In this document: one piece after another, positions 53,301 through 64,000 of the stretch
Layout of the letters: every line of letters starts with the position of its first letter
Position numbering within the stretch: the first letter of the stretch is position 1
NCBI GenBank assembly: GCA_021464245.1
Contig: JADCRB010000073.1
Span: 1,054,001 to 1,118,000, forward strand
Reading direction: 5' to 3'
Length of the DNA: 64,000 nucleotides
Source: Carallia brachiata
Lineage: Eukaryota > Streptophyta > Magnoliopsida > Malpighiales > Rhizophoraceae
Translations under genes and position numbers: made by a program
Notes under the pieces: model-generated
Told to the model about the DNA's origin: nothing
Seen by the model: the letters and a program-made list of their open reading frames with translations, nothing else
The model's database searches: none

Positions 53301-56300
53301 TGACTTTTGTTTCTATTGACAATATTTAACACCTTTTATTCTCACTTGAACCTATTTTTCACTGATGGCATTTGAATCATTTTGAGGTGGAGCCTCAGAA
53401 AGACCTAACTAACGATTCTTAGTTATAGATGGGTGTTTTCATTGCACGAAGTTCCCACACGGTTGGGGAAGAGTTAGAATTTAAACCATTTTTCACTTCA
53501 TTGTAACAATTTTTGCTGTTTGTAGATATGGAACCATCCTGGGATTTTGCATTTGAGAAAAGATAGAGATTACGTAAGCCGGGAGGACACTGTTGAGAAT
53601 TTTCTTGCAGATGACAGCTCCAGTGATGAGAATATAGATTTTAATACTTTGAATGGAGGTACTTTAATTGCTTACAATTATTTCCTGTTTTTGCCTGTTT
53701 GATGCATGGACAACTCTGCACATTGAGGATGTTGGCTTCAATGTGTCAATTTTTTATTTAATGTTTCCCGAATTTCTACGTAGTCTGTAATGGTGTGATT
53801 TTGGAAGTTTGTGGTATGCTCTGTAATTGCTGAGTATTCCAATATGCCATGAAACATTTATGACATGCCCTTGCTGCTTATTTGTAATCCTTTTTATGTG
53901 TCTGTCATCAGTCCGCTTTCTCATTGGGATTAATCTAGTCTCTAGTGATGATTTACCTTGATTAATAATCCACCCGTCAAATCTTAAAGAAGCACATAAA
54001 CCAAATCATAGAAGCACTGCAATCTTTGGGTTATGAGGCTGCTAAACTTTAAGTTATGGGCTTCCCTGGATTGAGTAGAAACTGATATTGAAATTTCTAG
54101 AAAAGAAAAACAAGGTTGACTTGGTACCCTCTATAAGTGCATCTGCATTAAGTTAGATATGCCTGTCACTATCAGAATTGAAGGATTTAGAATTATGCAT
54201 TTACAGACATAGCATAATGCTGTCAACCTTAATTTTTCTGTCTGTCAATAAGAGCCCGTGCTTTGCTCTTCTGTGTGGATAGCTGAGCCATTAGGTTGGA
54301 AACAGTATTTTGTGGATTGTTCCAGGTTTGTTTGATCATCACTTGAAGTCCTGGATGGATGCTGAATTGTTCAACCTCAGTAATTTTTGTGATTATCTAT
54401 GTGGTATCACCTGAAATTATCAATCCTTCATGCTCGCTTGTTGAATGGTAATAGATGTATATTTTCCTGAGATTTATGGCAAACAGCAAATCCAGCTTGT
54501 AGTTGGAAGATATAAATGATTGTGCTGCAGATAATGGCATGTATGATAGATGTTCTTAGCTTTTTTCCCTTCATTCCTTCCATTTTTATTTTTGTCTAAG
54601 CTTGTGTTTAAAACTAATGATAACATTCCCTTCCATTACCTTCAATTCCACTCTCCATTGTGCTTGCCTTTTGTTTATTTTGTGCTTAAGTACTAATGTT
54701 TTTCAGAATAACTTTGGCAGAGAAGCAAAGGAGTGCCAACAATTATATGCAAGGAAAAAGTGATGAACGGTTTTTTCAACAGGTTTGAGCCTAAATTGTG
54801 CTTTTCAATTGCTGATTTTCTTTTCTAATTGTTTTCTGTTACTAAGAGATGCACCATAGTTTGTGCTTTGGGCATTTCATGTAGTTTTGGTATCTTCATT
54901 TGTGCAATTTTTTTTCATTGTTGTTGTTCCTCTGAATGGAGTGCAGGTATTGTCCTACGATGCCAGAATTTACCATAAGTTCTTTTGTATTTCAGGTTTG
55001 GTGGAATGATCTTCTTCATGAAAGTAATTACAAAGAGATAGCTTACAGTGGAAAAATGGTGTTGCTGCTTGACATTCTAACCATGTCTTCTAATGTGGGA
55101 GACAAGACTTTGGTTTTTAGCCAGAGCCTACCCACTTTAGATCTCATAGAACTATATCTTTCAAGACTACCTCGACGAGGAAAGACTGGAAAGCATTGGA
55201 GAAAAGGAAAGGACTGGTATCGGTGAGTGTATTTTGTGTTGGACCCCAAAGGGGTTCTCCTTTCTGTCTGTTGTATAGTTTTGAAGTTTTCTGACATGGA
55301 TATTTGATATTTTTAATAATATATATACACACAAACACACACACATACACACATGCGCATAAACTGCCAGAGGACTTACTACTGAAGCATGGCCTCTATT
55401 ATTGAAATAAAGAGAATTGTCAGTTTGTTTCTTATCATGTTTAATTTGTCTAACAGGTTAGATGGAAGAACAGAGAGCAGTGAAAGGCAAAAACTGGTTG
55501 AGAAGTTTAATGACCCTGATAACAAAAGGGTCAAATGCACTCTGATATCAACCCGAGCTGGATCTCTGGGAATTAATCTTCATGCTGCTAACCGTGTAGT
55601 TATTGTTGATGGCTCTTGGAATCCAACATATGATCTTCAGGCCATATATAGGGCTTGGAGGTGGGTTCTAGCAAATGCCCTATTTCTATTTGAACATGAA
55701 ATGTTTTATCTGTATGCTTAGACCTATACAAATACCCTCCATTGGAACATGGATTGTTTTACTTGTACATTAGACCTGATTCAAATATCATCTGAATTTT
55801 CAGGTATGGCCAAAAAAAGCCCGTTTTTGCGTACAGATTGTTGGCACATGCAACCATGGAAGAAAAGATATACAAGCGTCAGGTATAGAGAAGCAAATTT
55901 TAGTTTATTAAGTTGCTTGTTTCCCAAAAGGAACTGTTAAGAAGAGTGGTCTAAACAGGTGACAAAGGAGGGGCTTGCTGCAAGGGTTGTGGATAGACAA
56001 CAAATACATAGGACCATATCTAAAGAAGAAATGTTGCACCTCTTTGAATTTGGCGGCGATGAGATTGCTGAAACATTTACTGAGTTTAATCATGATGAAA
56101 AACGAGGAGATAACCAGAATATTGATTGCCAAGCTGGAAATTCATTGAAACAGAAGTTACCACTTCCTCATTTCAGCTGCTCTTCTGACAAGCTGATGGA
56201 AAGTTTACTTGGCAAGCATTATCCGGGGTAGGTCCTTTTGATTTTACATTTGATTTTATTGGATTGATTTGGTAGGATGCATGAGCTTTCCTGCAAGTGT

Positions 56301-56971
56301 TAAAAAGGCGCTCTAGCACACGATATTCCTACTGTGAGGACCGAGGAAAGGTCATTTGCGTGTAGCCCTAGCTCTATTCTACAGAGGTTGTTTTTGGGAC
56401 TCAAACTTGTGACCTCCGCATCGCGATGGAGTAACTTACCATTTTTTTCAGCTTTCATACATGTGGACATGTCACGGTTTTTCTAGACTGTTAGTCTTCT
56501 TGCCTATTTTTTAGGTTCTGAAACGTTTTATCTCATACATTACCTGATAGGTGGATTGCCAATTATCATGAACATGAGACCCTTTTGCAAGAGAATGAAG
56601 AGGAAAAGCTAACGAAGGAGGAGCAAGACATGGCCTGGGAAGTATATCGTAGATCTTTAGAATGGGAAGAAGTTCACCGAGTTTCCCCTGATGAATCTAC
56701 ATTTGAGCGAAAGCCACCAATGTCAAGTGCAGCTCCTTCTGCCCCAAATACTAGCAGGGCACCCGTGCCTGCAGCACCTGGGAGTTCTAGTGAGGCACCT
56801 TCCAAAGGAATTTTGAGGAGCCATTTGGTGATGCGGAAGTGTACCAATCTTTCTCACTTGCTGACCCTCAGAAGTCAAGGCACAAAAGTTGGTTGCACTA
56901 CTGTGTGTGGGGAGTGTGCCCAGGAGATAAGCTGGGAGGATCTTAATAGAGATGGAAGAACGGCCCGCTGA
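41329..56971 (+). CDS. ATRX: ATRX / CHR20 SNF2-family chromatin remodeler, 25 coding exons
   Basis: Coding exons: 41329-41445, 41966-42028, 42109-42204, 42298-42390, 43221-43411, 43492-43738, 44351-44464, 45139-45222, 46222-46761, 47259-47548, 47771-47861, 47949-48164, 48477-48596, 50864-51030, 51858-51999, 52231-52380, 52487-52542, 52630-52933, 53526-53658, 54721-54782, 54996-55222, 55457-55660, 55804-55882, 55959-56227, 56551-56971. The total of 4476 bases is in frame throughout (1491 residues). Order: acidic N-terminus; ADD zinc-finger domain about 475-570 (CTSC, CQDC, CVWC, CRSC, CTTC, CCHCC), which in the family reads histone H3 tails; SNF2 ATPase with MGLGKT (about 750), DEAH (about 867) and LTGSPLQNN; helicase C domain with [11 protein letters not shown] and AWRYGQ. 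Acts in the nucleus with histone H3.3 deposition. Intron 17 has a GC donor and intron 13 holds a transposon. Confidence 0.96.
49154..50452. mobile_element. 1.3-kb non-autonomous hAT-type element in ATRX intron 13
   Basis: Both ends carry G+C-rich arrays of AAGGCGC-like subrepeats in inverted orientation. The left end reads AGTGTAATCAAAGGCGC; the right end, on the minus strand, reads AGTGTTTTCAAAGGCGC. The flanks are an 8-bp direct repeat with one mismatch (TGGCATGA at 49146-49153, GGGCATGA at 50453-50460). An 8-bp duplication and an AGTGTTTTC-type tip fit hAT elements. No transposase is encoded; the interior is AT-rich and contains a second, nested foldback. It lies between the exon with the MGLGKT nucleotide-binding motif and the next exon, in sense-neutral intronic DNA. 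Confidence 0.75.
49566..50033. mobile_element. 468-bp foldback element nested in the hAT element
   Basis: The left arm starts GGGATATCAATATTTTTTGT at 49566 and is mirrored over about 95 bp by the right arm ending AATATTGATATCCC at 50033. Shared inner phrases include GACATTTCATTTGAGTCCTAA and its complement. Flanks ATTTTTTCA and ATTTTCCTA match at only six of nine positions, so a 9-bp (Mutator-type) target duplication is possible but weak. Confidence 0.6.
52543..52629 (+). other. GC-AG intron in ATRX (intron 17)
   Basis: Exon 17 must end at 52542 (…EFRNR, two bases of the Arg codon) to keep frame with FQNPIENGQ in exon 18. The bases after it are GCAAGT, a strong match to the rare GC donor class, and the intron ends in TAG at 52629. 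No GT nearby gives the right phase. GC-AG introns are a known minor class spliced by the ordinary spliceosome. Confidence 0.85.
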
Positions 56972-58504
56972 GGGTTTTTTTTTTTTTTTTCATTCTTTTT
57001 TGCTGTGTCCATACATATTAATATCTAATGTAGTTGATTGCAATTGTAAAGGGCAGCGGCTTCAACATCTTTCCTGTCATTTTGTTTAGGTCCTGGCTGC
57101 TAGCTTGATCTTGTTTTGTGACCAGCGTTTTTGGATACACAACATTAGAGTAATTTTGGGCTGGGGTTGTAGCTTTATATATTGGAGAAAGTTAGGCTTT
57201 TGTATATTTAAGGTGGTCCATTCAACTTTAACGTATTCACTACGAGCTAAAAGTACTTGATTTATGGTTGTAAAAGAGAATGTTCCATAAATTTCATACA
57301 TCCAATCTTTTTGAAATTCGAATTGCATTCAGCTGACTCCCATGTTTTTACTATCTGACTAAGGTTTATTTTATGTGGGGTATGATTGGTTTCTGTCTGA
57401 ATTCGAGCAGCAGCAGTCTTGCTGCGATATCATCAGGGATCCATTAAGTTTTCTATGGGATGAGCAAGACCCTTGACCTATAACGCTTGAACCCTCAATA
57501 CGTGACCCATCACCCACAATCTGTGACCGATGATCCATGACAAGTGAGTGTTACCTGTGTCACATCCCAGTTGGATACCTGTGAAGCATGGACATGAATA
57601 CGGCGACATAGAAACATGTCCTTGTACGGCGATGTGGCCCCTAATTTGCCGTGTCCATACTTTAGAGGCAGAGACTCAATATAACGTGCAAATGAGTTTT
57701 GCAGCATCTGCAGAACTATATTTGCTTTTACATTTCCTGTGCCTTTCCTTTTGGCAGGGTTGCAATCTGTCATCATAGAGTGCACCAATGAAGCTCTGTA
57801 TGTGGGAATCCTGACCTTGGCCAATTTTTAACTGCTTTGAAACCTGCAAGATTATGCAGACTCACAATATAAACGTAGACTGCAATACTAAATGGAGAAA
57901 TTGGCTTCCTCTCTTTGCTCCAGGTTCTGGGTTTTGATCAAAGGCAAGAGAGGGTAAAGCAAACACACTAAATACTCACTTAGCAAGGCATCTTGAAGGA
58001 ACACCTCATTAATAAAGCACTAGTTAGTTTGAATTAATGCAGGATTCCTTATATCAAGTGTAACAGATCATATGAAACATGACAGCTCCATAAATTTTGT
58101 AATCTTTTACAAATTAAGCAATAAAGCATGGAGCTTTGCAGGCTTATGCCTTTTTTTTTTTTTTTTTTTTTCTTTTCCTTCAACCCCAAAAGAAAATTAA
58201 ATTTAATCAAAGGAAGAAAAAATAAAAAAGAATTAAACTTTAAAAGAAAAAAAAGCCTGAATCATCTTCCTATCATCTCTGAGCTGTGAACTTGCTTTAT
58301 ATATAACACACACAGCATTAGTCATCCTGTAAAACAACCATCAAAAGGTCAACCCCTTGGCATTTTTCTATAATAACTAGCATCAGTTCCTGTATCCAAT
58401 TAACAATGCAGAGCCTGATCAGATCATTACTGCCTGATGGTAAGCGGTACCACCATTGTTTTTCCGGCGAATCTGTGCTGGAGGATACTGTCTGATGATC
58501 ATTT
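56972..58504. other. Intergenic region between convergent ATRX and C2 genes
   Basis: It holds both 3' UTRs. At about 57580-57665 there are phrases such as GAAGCATGGACATG and CCGTGTCCATAC of a kind seen in dispersed plant repeats. A poly-T run lies at 58150-58171. No coding region supported. Confidence 0.45.
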
Positions 58505-59665
58505 TTATACGTAAGATTGGCTGTCCACAGAACTAAGATGACAAACTTTCCCATTACCGTATCTTTTCTTGCTACTTTTCCTGCCACAGGTGATTGAAAT
58601 TTCACATCCAAAGGCATTGCCAAAGCAGGAAAACAAGCCGTTGCTCTCTGGTCTCTGCCTGTGCCTCCTTCGCCGGCTGCCTTTTGATTGCGGCTTCTGT
58701 GTATCCCTGTCATAAACTGGGGGCAGCTCCGATCTCCACCTCTCCAGCTTTGTTCTTAGGCCTTCAGCACTGTCATCCTCTGTCCAATCATCAAGAATGG
58801 AGCTTCCTGCGCCGTCTGCATTCTGTGGAGCTGCATTTGCCGGAACCTTAATCAACCCTTTAGCAATTGCAGCCGCCACCACCGAAGCAGAAGGTCCCAC
58901 ATCAGAGCAAAGCGATCCATTCACCGCACTGCCATTGCCATTACCTGCATTGCCATCATCCTTATCTTTGGCATTAAGTTTTGACATAATAGATGGACTT
59001 AGCAAGGAAGCGCCACCACCACGACTACCACCATTAACAAGGGATGACCCTCCAGCACCACCGCGACGGCCTTTCACGCCAAAATCATTTTCAGTGGAGG
59101 TGGAGTCCGTTCTATCACTCTGTGAACGGCGCAGAGGCATGCTTTGTTTCGATGTATCCATACTTTGTTTGCTTGTTCTTGCATCCATAAGGTCATTAAA
59201 ACCAACGGCCGATGCACTAAGTTCGGATAACAAAGGCATGCTCCGCATTGTACTATCCAAAATCTGCACCCCCATGTTCAGAATCCCCTGAGGCCTGCCT
59301 GAAGGACGGCGAACCTGAAGCGCAACGAAATGCATTTTCGCATTGCCGTTGTCGGAAGGAAACAGATTGCTTATCAGAACACGGACAGTTCCTATCTGAA
59401 CATCCCGCAGCCAAGCTGCAGCATAAATTTCAATCATTACAGCAGATGTATCAGCATTCAGGAACGTTTCGTCCACTCGAAACACAAACTTCTCGTTCCA
59501 TTGCGGATTGGTGTGGCCTTGTTGATCCACCTTAGTCGTCAGCTTTCGCTTCGAATGCACCCAAATGACAGCATAAGTACGCATAGATTTGGACACAGGA
59601 GCCAAATCCTGAGCGGATATGACATTTATTTCTAAAAGCTGAAAAGGGTGTGCATTGTATGTCAT
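58505..59665 (-). CDS. C2-domain protein, SRC2-like (calcium-dependent lipid-binding family)
   Basis: A single exon of 386 residues, started at the ATG at 59665 because the upstream in-frame codon at 59677 is not ATG. The N-terminal 120 or so residues form a C2 domain: LLEINVISAQDLAPVSKSMR, YAVIWVHSKRKLTTKV, GHTNPQWNEKFVFRV, VMIEIYAAAWLRDVQIGTVR. C2 domains bind phospholipids, often with Ca2+. Then come GRPQGILNMGVQILDSTM, a long low-complexity linker rich in Ser, Gly and Asn, a WTEDDSAEGLRTKLERWRSE segment and a conserved-looking C-terminus with LFSCFGNAFGCEISITCG and KVCHLSS. This layout fits the plant group of Arabidopsis At1g04540/At2g33320 (recalled). Function is not established. Many plus-strand open frames opposite it are shadows. 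Confidence 0.85.
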   Translation of the reverse strand: MTYNAHPFQLLEINVISAQDLAPVSKSMRTYAVIWVHSKRKLTTKVDQQGHTNPQWNEKFVFRVDETFLNADTSAVMIEIYAAAWLRDVQIGTVRVLISNLFPSDNGNAKMHFVALQVRRPSGRPQGILNMGVQILDSTMRSMPLLSELSASAVGFNDLMDARTSKQSMDTSKQSMPLRRSQSDRTDSTSTENDFGVKGRRGGAGGSSLVNGGSRGGGASLLSPSIMSKLNAKDKDDGNAGNGNGSAVNGSLCSDVGPSASVVAAAIAKGLIKVPANAAPQNADGAGSSILDDWTEDDSAEGLRTKLERWRSELPPVYDRDTQKPQSKGSRRRRHRQRPESNGLFSCFGNAFGCEISITCGRKSSKKRYGNGKVCHLSSVDSQSYV

Positions 59666-61499
59666 GATTGTTAACACACTACAGGAAGGTTGTCAGGGCA
59701 TCAGCAGACCGCGGCGGTGGCAACGGTGGCAGTGGAAATTACAAGAAGACTGCTTTCCGTTCGCCTCCTCACCGCGCAATCCTAGAGGAATCAATGCAAT
59801 TCGCGTATAGATGAATGAATGAAGGGAGAGATGGTTCCAGGAAGGCCTTCCGGGGCTGAGTTTTTTTAGTAGGGTAGCGTTCGAAATGCCATACATAGTC
59901 CTGTTTTAGACCATTGATTGCTATTATATTGGTGTGACTAGGATTCCTTTGCGCGTTTTTGGCTCCTCTCCAGTGAATTCGGTTTAAAATCCAACCTGTG
60001 ATGTGCAATTTTCCTGCCACTTTTCTCTGTCAAAACTTGTCTACAGGTTTGGTGTCAGGCAACTAGAAATCTTAGAATTTGCAAAGTAATTAATGGGGGG
60101 TAAAGTTAACTCCAAATTGAACCCCACCCCAAAATTAACAAATTCCTCTAACAGAACTTTCTCCATTTAGCAAGCATGGCAATGCTATAAATTTAAGCTT
60201 TGTTTTTTGTTTTTTTTTTTTTTTTTCAAGGGTTAAAACTCATATTACAATTAGAAGAAAGAAACTTGAAATAAATAGAATCGAATCCTAACCTTTTCTA
60301 TGATATAATGTCGGTGAACTAACTGTTCTACATAGTCAGTTTATAAATTAAGTTATTATAAGTTCATTAGAAACTACAAGTTTTAGGTTATATAATATGG
60401 CCAATTGTTTAAACGTCCATTAACAGTAATTAACTGATTTCGCAATCTAAGACTATTGTTCTTTATTAGTTCCAACAACAACAGTTTTGGTGAGTGATTC
60501 GGTCCAACTATTAACTAATCGGTGTGGGACTGAACACTTTTTTTTTTTTTTTGTTTTTGTTTTGACAATTATTAATTAGCTGAAAGAAACCAATGAATGT
60601 TTGAAACAAGTTCTAATACTTAACAGGCCTGGGAAATTGATTTAAAACTTTTGAACATACCAATTTTGTACGGAGAATTCAGAATTCAAAAATTTTTTTA
60701 AAAAAATTTTCGCTGCACAATTATATGTAGTTTAGACATAGATACTAATTATGAATTTATAGGTGATTAAGCATATTATGCTTGATGATAGGATTGTCCT
60801 AAGATTCTTTATTACTTCTGATTTGTATGCAAATTTGAAGAGTAAATTACATAATTTATCACTAAACGTGTCACTTATTTTCATTTTCATCATCCAACTT
60901 CAATTTCTTGCAATCAAATTGCTAAACTTCAATTTTATTTCAATTTGATTCACTTTATATTAAAAAGATGAGATGAAAATTTTTAAAATCTACCTGTAAA
61001 GAATAAATTTTTGTGCAATTAAGTTTATTATATTTGTTTTGGCTCAAGTTAGCGTATTATATACTAAAGTTCTTGAGATCATTCCCAACTATGTAGTACA
61101 AAGATAATAACGAAAATTAAGAATACAAAAAAATATATATAATATATATGTCAACTTAAAATATTAATAAAAAAATTACCTCTATGACTCTCTCTAAACC
61201 GGTTTAACTTCAATTTTTCTGACAATTTTGAAGTTCTATTTTATTTTTTATTGAGAAAAACAGTAAACCATTGAGGATTTTTTTTTTTTCAATCGTTGTC
61301 GTCATCATTGCATTGTGTAATTTGGAATGATCGTATATGAGGATTTTGATTGAACAAAATAAAATTTAGTAAATTTAACTGCACAAATACATATTTTTAT
61401 GGGGTAAATTTTATAAATTTTCATCCCATTGATCGACAAAGTGGTTAAATTGAAACAAGAATGAGTATTTGCAACAAGAAAAATGCTTATTTGCACCAA

Positions 61500-61587
61500 T
61501 CCACCTTTAGTCGAGTGGATGTCGTCACATATAAGAATGAGTTCGAATTTTAGTATCGCAGTCTCAAATAAATAAAAAAAAAAAAAA
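61500..61587 (+). repeat. tRNA-like SINE fragment with poly(A)
   Basis: An A-box-like TAGTCGAGTGGATG (about 61509) and a B-box-like GAGTTCGAATTTT (about 61539) are spaced as in tRNA-derived SINEs. A run of about 14 A residues follows at 61574-61587. No target duplication was found, so this is tentative. Confidence 0.4.
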
Positions 61588-62420
61588 GTAAAAACTGTTT
61601 GCCTGACTTGTGCTATGCCCGAGATCATTGGAGCCGCTGATTTTTAGGCACCACAGAAAAAAAAAAAAAACAAAACAAAACAAAAACCCCACAAAATCGA
61701 GGGTTTGCATGATTTCAGTCATGCTGGAAGTCGGCAATATAAAGTAGCTCTCGCGACAGGTTTTTTTCGTTTTTTTTTTTTTTTTTATAATTTCGTATGG
61801 CCTTTCCGGAAGAACTGATTAAAGCCACTTCAAATAAAATGTTCTTATAATTCATGATAAAAATTCAAGCATAAATGCATATTATATACAGAACTTAAAA
61901 AACGTCCATTGTTGGATATGGTTTTGGCAAAATAAACACAGCTACGTTCATGATAGATGCTATAATTTCTGGAAGCTTGAGGATATATGTAGTTCATACT
62001 TTGTAAGATTTTTGTTAGAGTTTAAATGTGATATATTATTGAACCTCACTTAATAGTTTAATTTTTTGAGTTGATTAGTTTTTTGACGTGATATTAGAAC
62101 TTTTATTATCGATATATCTCAAAGTTAATTATGGTGTCCTATTTTTTATAGTAAATTCAATCCTATAAGTTTGCGCTTGAGGGGATATGTTAAACATTTA
62201 ATATATCATACTGTTTTCAGTTTCACCAACAGTTTAAGGTTTTGAATTGATTGGTTTCTGAACAATTTCATATGGAATAGGCTACTCTTACAAATCCCCT
62301 TACAGTTTGATAGAAATGGTTGTGATTTTGGTGAAATGACATCAATTCTTTGAGAAAGCCATGATGACAGAACTCACAGTTTTCTTCTATAGTTAGAAAA
62401 GGTAGGTTTGAACATAACCT

Positions 62421-62480
62421 GAAATCCCAACTCCCCCTATTTCCACAACAGAAATCCCAACTCCCCCTATTTCCACAACA
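62421..62480 (+). repeat. Exact 30-bp tandem duplication upstream of PDLP
   Basis: Two identical head-to-tail copies of a 30-bp unit (62421-62450 and 62451-62480), each beginning GAAATCCCAACTCCCCCTAT. It ends 58 bases before the ATG at 62539, so it lies in the leader or core promoter. Identity is complete, so the duplication is recent. Confidence 0.95.
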
Positions 62481-62538
62481 ACTATGGACTTTCCAGTCAA
62501 TGACTTCTCTTCATCTGATGTGAATTCAAAAGCCCATT

Positions 62539-63961
62539 TTGGAAACCAGCAACACCCACCAACAACTTGTACTTCCAATGGAGTCAACCTGGAATCCATT
62601 TTCTCTCATATCTCCTGCTCTAATTCTATTAGCAAGTTTTGTGCTTTTTCTACCATCTGTTAAAACTGATTCAGATTACAGATCCTTGGTATACGAGCAA
62701 TGTTCCAACCAGACATACACAGGTTCTACTGAGTTTCACTCCCAAATTCTTTCCACTTTGTTTCAGGAGCTCTTATCACAGTCCTCTCAATCCAAGTTCT
62801 TCAAATCCACCGCGGGTGACGAACTACTTGGAATTTCAGGCCTTTTCCAATGCAGGGGTGAACTAACCAATGAAGAATGCTACAATTGTGTAAACACAAT
62901 TCCTGCCCTCTCAAACAACCTGTGTCCACAAGCTGTGTGGGGCAGAATTCAGCTTAATGGGTGCTACTTCCAGTATGAAACTGATGGGGTTATTGATGAG
63001 AAGCCTAACAATGAATTGCTTTATGTAACATGTAGCCAAGACAAGGCAGAAATTGCTGGTTTTGCATCAGTAAGGGAGGCAGCGTTCGCGGCGATGGAGA
63101 GTGGTGTTCTGAGTACTAATGGATTTTACAAAGGAGATTATGGATATATGAATGTCACGGGACAGTGTGAGGCTGATTTAGGGCGTTGTGATTGTGGTAT
63201 ATGTTTAAGCATTGCAGTGCAAATTGCAGAGAAGAATTGTTCTGCCTCAGCTTCAGGACAAGTTTATTTGGATAATTGCTTTGTTGGGTATAGTTACAAT
63301 CCAAATGGGACTGCAGGCAACTCATCAGACAAAGGTAAAACATACTAAACAAGATTAACTGTGGAAGGTTAACACTATTTGGAGGCTAGAGCCATATGGT
63401 AGTTTGCAACTCATTTGCATTCCCTTCCCTTGATTTTTTTTTTTTGCAAAATCTATGATTGATTGTTTTGCAAATTTAATGCCTTTTCTTTCTAGTTGTG
63501 TTATTTCATGAACCTATTTCCTTTTTGCAAAAATTTGTTATATGCTATCATATTCTTTCTGATATGGGATAAAGGAAAATTTAATGGTAAACTTCTATGG
63601 ATTTTTGTAATGTACTAAATCTTTTTGTTTTTTCTTCAGTTCCATCAGCGGAATTAAAATTATTTCCGTTAGATCAATGTGACCCGATTTCAACGATGGA
63701 AGGACTTGATTGCAATTGACCTTAAAAGTTTAGGCCAAAATAAAAAAAAAAATTAGGACTCAATTGTAAAAATTCATAAAAATTTATAACTAATTTTTTC
63801 TTTATCCCTATTTTGGTACTAATGGAGATGATATTTTGACAGGAGGTATAACAGGGAAAGCCATAGCAATTGTTTTGGGACTGGCAGCAGCTTTGTTTCT
63901 GGGATTCATATTTTGGAGGTCCATCAAATCTTCGGGCAAGAAAGATGACTATGAGCTATAG
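62539..63961 (+). CDS. PDLP: Plasmodesmata-located protein (two DUF26 domains), 2 exons
   Basis: Exons 62539-63334 and 63843-63961 give 304 residues. A second Met at 62578 directly before the hydrophobic signal peptide (ISPALILLASFVLFLP) may be the real start. Two Gnk2/DUF26 domains follow, each with the C-x8-C-x2-C signature: CRGELTNEECYNC with the GCYFQYE end, and CEADLGRCDCGIC with the NCFVGYSYN end. Exon 2 supplies a transmembrane helix (AIAIVLGLAAALFLGFIFW) and a very short tail. There is no kinase domain, which separates it from cysteine-rich receptor kinases. PDLPs sit in the plasmodesmal membrane and promote callose-dependent closure. The member number cannot be told from sequence alone; the C2 neighbour suggests the PDLP2/PDLP3 lineage. 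Confidence 0.9.
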
Positions 63962-63964
63962 CTG

Positions 63965-63994
<30 letters not shown>
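63965..63994. repeat. Poly-T run at the window end
   Basis: About 30 consecutive T residues begin just after the PDLP stop codon. Confidence 0.9.
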
Positions 63995-63996
<2 letters not shown>

Positions 63997-64000
63997 CATT

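Larger units (their letters stand above)
59666..62538. other. Intergenic region between the divergent C2 and PDLP genes
   Basis: Probably contains both promoters. AT-rich with T-runs near 60214-60228, 60539-60552 and 61769-61786. A SINE-like fragment lies at 61500-61587 and an exact 30-bp duplication just before the PDLP gene. No coding region supported. Confidence 0.5.

Noticed and set aside
58797..59635. Several plus-strand open frames
   Set aside because: They are antisense shadows of the C2-domain gene, whose minus-strand frame has clear domain conservation.

Overview
The window is nuclear DNA from a flowering plant, most likely a eudicot. Genes are split by GT-AG introns, intergenic DNA is very AT-rich with long A/T runs, and small transposons lie between and inside genes. 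Six genes could be followed well, plus one gene cut by the left edge. Gene names rest on recalled family features; no database search was run.

Layout. 1-0.5 kb: 3' end of a B3-domain gene. 2.45-3.16 kb: a 708-bp poly(A)-tailed retroposon with a 16-bp target duplication. 8.2-12.2 kb (+): TH2-type thiamin monophosphate phosphatase (TENA domain plus HAD domain). 12.2-20.4 kb: no convincing gene. 20.4-24.8 kb (-): glycosyltransferase of the IPUT1/PGSIP6 type, which glucuronidates inositol phosphorylceramide. 30.3-33.5 kb (+): LRR receptor kinase of the PXL1/MIK1 group. 33.7-34.5 kb: decayed coiled-coil/membrane gene. 35.5-39.5 kb: a cluster of inverted-repeat elements, including one Mutator-type element with a perfect 9-bp target duplication. 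41.3-57.0 kb (+): full ATRX/CHR20 chromatin remodeler, 25 coding exons (1491 residues), with a 1.3-kb hAT-type element in intron 13. 58.5-59.7 kb (-): single-exon C2-domain protein. 62.5-64.0 kb (+): plasmodesmata-located protein (two DUF26 domains plus a transmembrane segment).

The genes do not form a pathway. They are housekeeping or signalling genes that share a neighbourhood. The receptor kinase/ATRX pair and the C2/PDLP pair both match neighbours I recall in Arabidopsis, so much of the window looks like conserved eudicot gene order.

The main quality signal is that three genes (B3, TH2, IPUT1) each carry apparent one-base deletions, demonstrated by splice phase in TH2 and IPUT1. ATRX, the kinase, the C2 gene and the PDLP gene read cleanly. 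The deletions may be assembly indels or real lesions. I did not find a new defence or enzymatic system. The most unusual structures are the transposons, above all the hAT element with a nested foldback inside ATRX and a possible gene-fragment-carrying long-TIR element at 35.5-36.3 kb.
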